5,054 nucleotides of DNA from positions 1 through 5,054 of the forward strand of contig NZ_JBQCEE010000044.1 in assembly GCF_051960575.1 (NCBI RefSeq), given 5' to 3'. Made by a program: the position numbers and the translations under genes. How positions within the stretch are numbered: position 1 is the stretch's first letter; every line of letters begins with the position of its first letter. Source of the DNA: JBQCEE01 sp051960575 (GTDB lineage Bacteria; Actinomycetota; Actinomycetes; Mycobacteriales; Jatrophihabitantaceae). The notes below the pieces were generated by a model. That model was not told the DNA's origin, did no database searches, and was given only the letters and a program-made list of their open reading frames with translations. Shown in pieces: positions 4,058-5,054 of this stretch.

Positions 4058-4538
4058 TGCGCTCCTTGAGTCGCTGCAGGACGTGCGGCGGCACGAGCGA
4101 ACTCACGTCCCCGCCCCACTTGGCGATCTCCTTCACCAGGCTAGAGGCGAGGAAGCTGTATTCCGGGTTGGTCGGCATGAACAGCGTGTCGACGCCGGCC
4201 AGGCCGCGGTTCATCTGCGCCATCTGCAGTTCGTAGTCGAAGTCGGACACCGCGCGCAGGCCCTTGACGATCACCGGGATGTCGTGGGCGCGGCAGTAGT
4301 CGACGACCAGGCCCTGGAACGTCTCGATGCGGACGTTCGGGTAGTCGGCCGTCCCCTCCTCGAGCATCTCCTTGCGCTCGTCGACGGAGAACAGGCTCTG
4401 CTTCGACTGGTTGATGAAGACGGCGACCACGACCTCGTCGTAGAGCGCCGCGACCCGGCTGATGATGTCCAGATGGCCGTTCGTCACCGGGTCGAACGAG
4501 CCGGGACACAGGGCGCGGCGGACGCGTTGGCTGCTCAT
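4044..4538 (-). CDS. coaD: Phosphopantetheine adenylyltransferase
   Basis: Transfers AMP from ATP to 4'-phosphopantetheine to give dephospho-CoA, the penultimate step of coenzyme A synthesis; it acts as a cytoplasmic hexamer. The product is 164 residues, the normal length. It is a nucleotidyltransferase with CPGSFDPVTNGH at 11-22, containing the nucleotide-binding TNGH. Other family stretches are VKGLRAVSDFDYELQMAQMN at 91-110, which binds substrate, and YSFLASSLVKEIAKWGGDV at 127-145, equivalent to the ISSTxVRE motif. The start is ATG at 4536-4538, overlapping the rsmD stop as ATGA, which implies coupled translation. A TTG at 4554-4556 would add six residues inside rsmD and is less likely. 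The rsmD-coaD pairing is very common in bacteria. Confidence 0.97.
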   Translation of the reverse strand: MSSQRVRRALCPGSFDPVTNGHLDIISRVAALYDEVVVAVFINQSKQSLFSVDERKEMLEEGTADYPNVRIETFQGLVVDYCRAHDIPVIVKGLRAVSDFDYELQMAQMNRGLAGVDTLFMPTNPEYSFLASSLVKEIAKWGGDVSSLVPPHVLQRLKERTGPS

Positions 4539-5054
4539 CGGCGGCGACCGTACCAAAGCACCGCGTCGCCGTAGCGGCGGTCATGATCGGGTGTGCAGTC
4601 CGCCGCGTCCCAGGCCGGCGGGCGGCTGCGCGCGGCACGTTCGACGACGACGACGGCGTCGGCGCGCAATACCGGCCGGAGCGCGGCGAGCAGCTCGTCG
4701 ACCTCCTCGTCGGGCACGTCGTAGGGCGGGTCGGCGAAGACGAGGTCGAAGGACGCCGCGGGTGCGCCGGCGAGGTACCGCGCGGCCGGGGCGCCGACGA
4801 CGTGCGCGCCGGCCAGTCCGACGGCGGCGACGTTGCGCCGCAGCACTGCCAGTGCCGTGCGGTTCGCCTCGACGAGCACGGCCTCGGCGGCGCCGCGCGA
4901 CAGCGCCTCGAGCCCGACGGCGCCCGTGCCCGCGTAGAGGTCGAGCACCGCGGCACCGTCGAGGTCGAGCATGGTGGCGAGCCGGTTGAACAGGCCCTCG
5001 CGCGCCCGCTCGGAGGTCGGGCGCGTGCCACGGTCGGGCGCGACGAGCCGGCGT
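4535..5054 (-). CDS. rsmD: 16S rRNA (guanine966-N2)-methyltransferase RsmD (5' end off-window)
   Basis: Methylates N2 of G966 in 16S rRNA using S-adenosylmethionine, during 30S assembly. The last 172 residues are visible; the missing part should be only about the first 10-15. Near the visible start is RPTSERAREGLFN, the family motif RPTxxRxREALFN. The SAM-binding loop VLDLYAGTGAVGLEALSRGA follows at visible residues 36-55, and the catalytic DPPY is at 108-111. The reading frame continues upstream of the ATG at 4970-4972 to the window edge with conserved sequence, so that internal Met is not the start. The gene ends in TGA at 4535-4537, overlapping the coaD ATG. No truncation or frameshift is seen in the visible part. 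Confidence 0.95.
   Translation of the reverse strand, partial: RRLVAPDRGTRPTSERAREGLFNRLATMLDLDGAAVLDLYAGTGAVGLEALSRGAAEAVLVEANRTALAVLRRNVAAVGLAGAHVVGAPAARYLAGAPAASFDLVFADPPYDVPDEEVDELLAALRPVLRADAVVVVERAARSRPPAWDAADCTPDHDRRYGDAVLWYGRRR

Noticed and set aside
4012..4119. Longer N-terminus for the SepIVA-like protein
   Set aside because: It would overlap coaD by over 70 nt and add an Arg/Ala-rich stretch with no similarity to the family. The GTG at 4009-4011 has a strong ribosome binding site and matches the family start.
3178..4236. A 352-codon plus-strand open frame antisense to the SepIVA-like gene and part of coaD
   Set aside because: The Gly/Leu/Val-rich periodic sequence is a reflection of the Ala/Glu/Arg repeats on the other strand. 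It has no recognisable domain and conflicts with two clear minus-strand genes.
4970..4972. ATG at 4970-4972 as the start of rsmD
   Set aside because: The frame stays open upstream to the window edge and encodes the conserved RPTSERAREGLFN motif, so this Met is internal.
4141..5031. A 296-codon minus-strand frame overlapping rsmD and coaD
   Set aside because: It is the shifted frame of both genes, very Arg/Pro/Ser-rich, and has none of their motifs, whereas the correct frames show full RsmD and CoaD signatures.
1..5054. CRISPR arrays, insertion sequences, prophage, tRNA or rRNA genes
   Set aside because: No regularly spaced repeats, transposase or integrase motifs, tRNA cloverleaf or rRNA sequence were seen. 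All confident genes are chromosomal housekeeping genes in a conserved order.

Overview
The window is high-GC DNA from an actinobacterium (Actinomycetota). Nearly every gene reads on the minus strand, so transcription runs from high to low coordinates. The order is rsmD, coaD, a SepIVA/DivIVA-like coiled-coil gene, yceD (DUF177), rpmF, rnc, mutM, a small unnamed gene, then smc. Much of this order is shared with the mycobacterial chromosome, where sepIVA (Rv2927c), the DUF177 gene, rnc, fpg and smc are neighbours and coaD and rsmD lie nearby. GTG starts, third codon positions that are nearly all G or C, and a zinc-ribbon L32 fit this placement. I cannot name the genus; a deep-branching class such as Acidimicrobiia is only a guess.

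Layout from upstream to downstream: rsmD (4535-5054, 5' end off-window) overlaps coaD (4044-4538) by ATGA. A 32-nt junction containing a strong inverted repeat leads to the sepIVA-like gene (3229-4011). A 97-nt gap holding a possible promoter separates it from yceD (2512-3132). From there yceD, rpmF (2325-2504), rnc (1601-2317) and mutM (698-1597) are packed with gaps of 7, 7 and 3 nt, which suggests one translationally coupled unit. After mutM the packing breaks. There is a 190-nt non-coding stretch (508-697), a 62-codon coiled-coil gene (319-507), a hairpin directly after its stop, an inverted repeat with a possible -10 element, and the start of smc (1-185, cut by the window edge).

Functionally this is a housekeeping cluster: ribosome assembly (RsmD, YceD, L32, RNase III), coenzyme A synthesis (CoaD), oxidised-guanine repair (MutM), septum or cell-wall organisation (SepIVA-like) and chromosome condensation (SMC). 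The core genes are ordinary. The part least explained by known families is 287-701. There a small gene of unknown function seems to have its own promoter region, a long foldable leader, a ribosome-binding site placed in a hairpin loop, and a terminator-like hairpin. This looks like a self-contained transcription unit inserted between mutM and smc, and it is the best place in the window to look for something undescribed.
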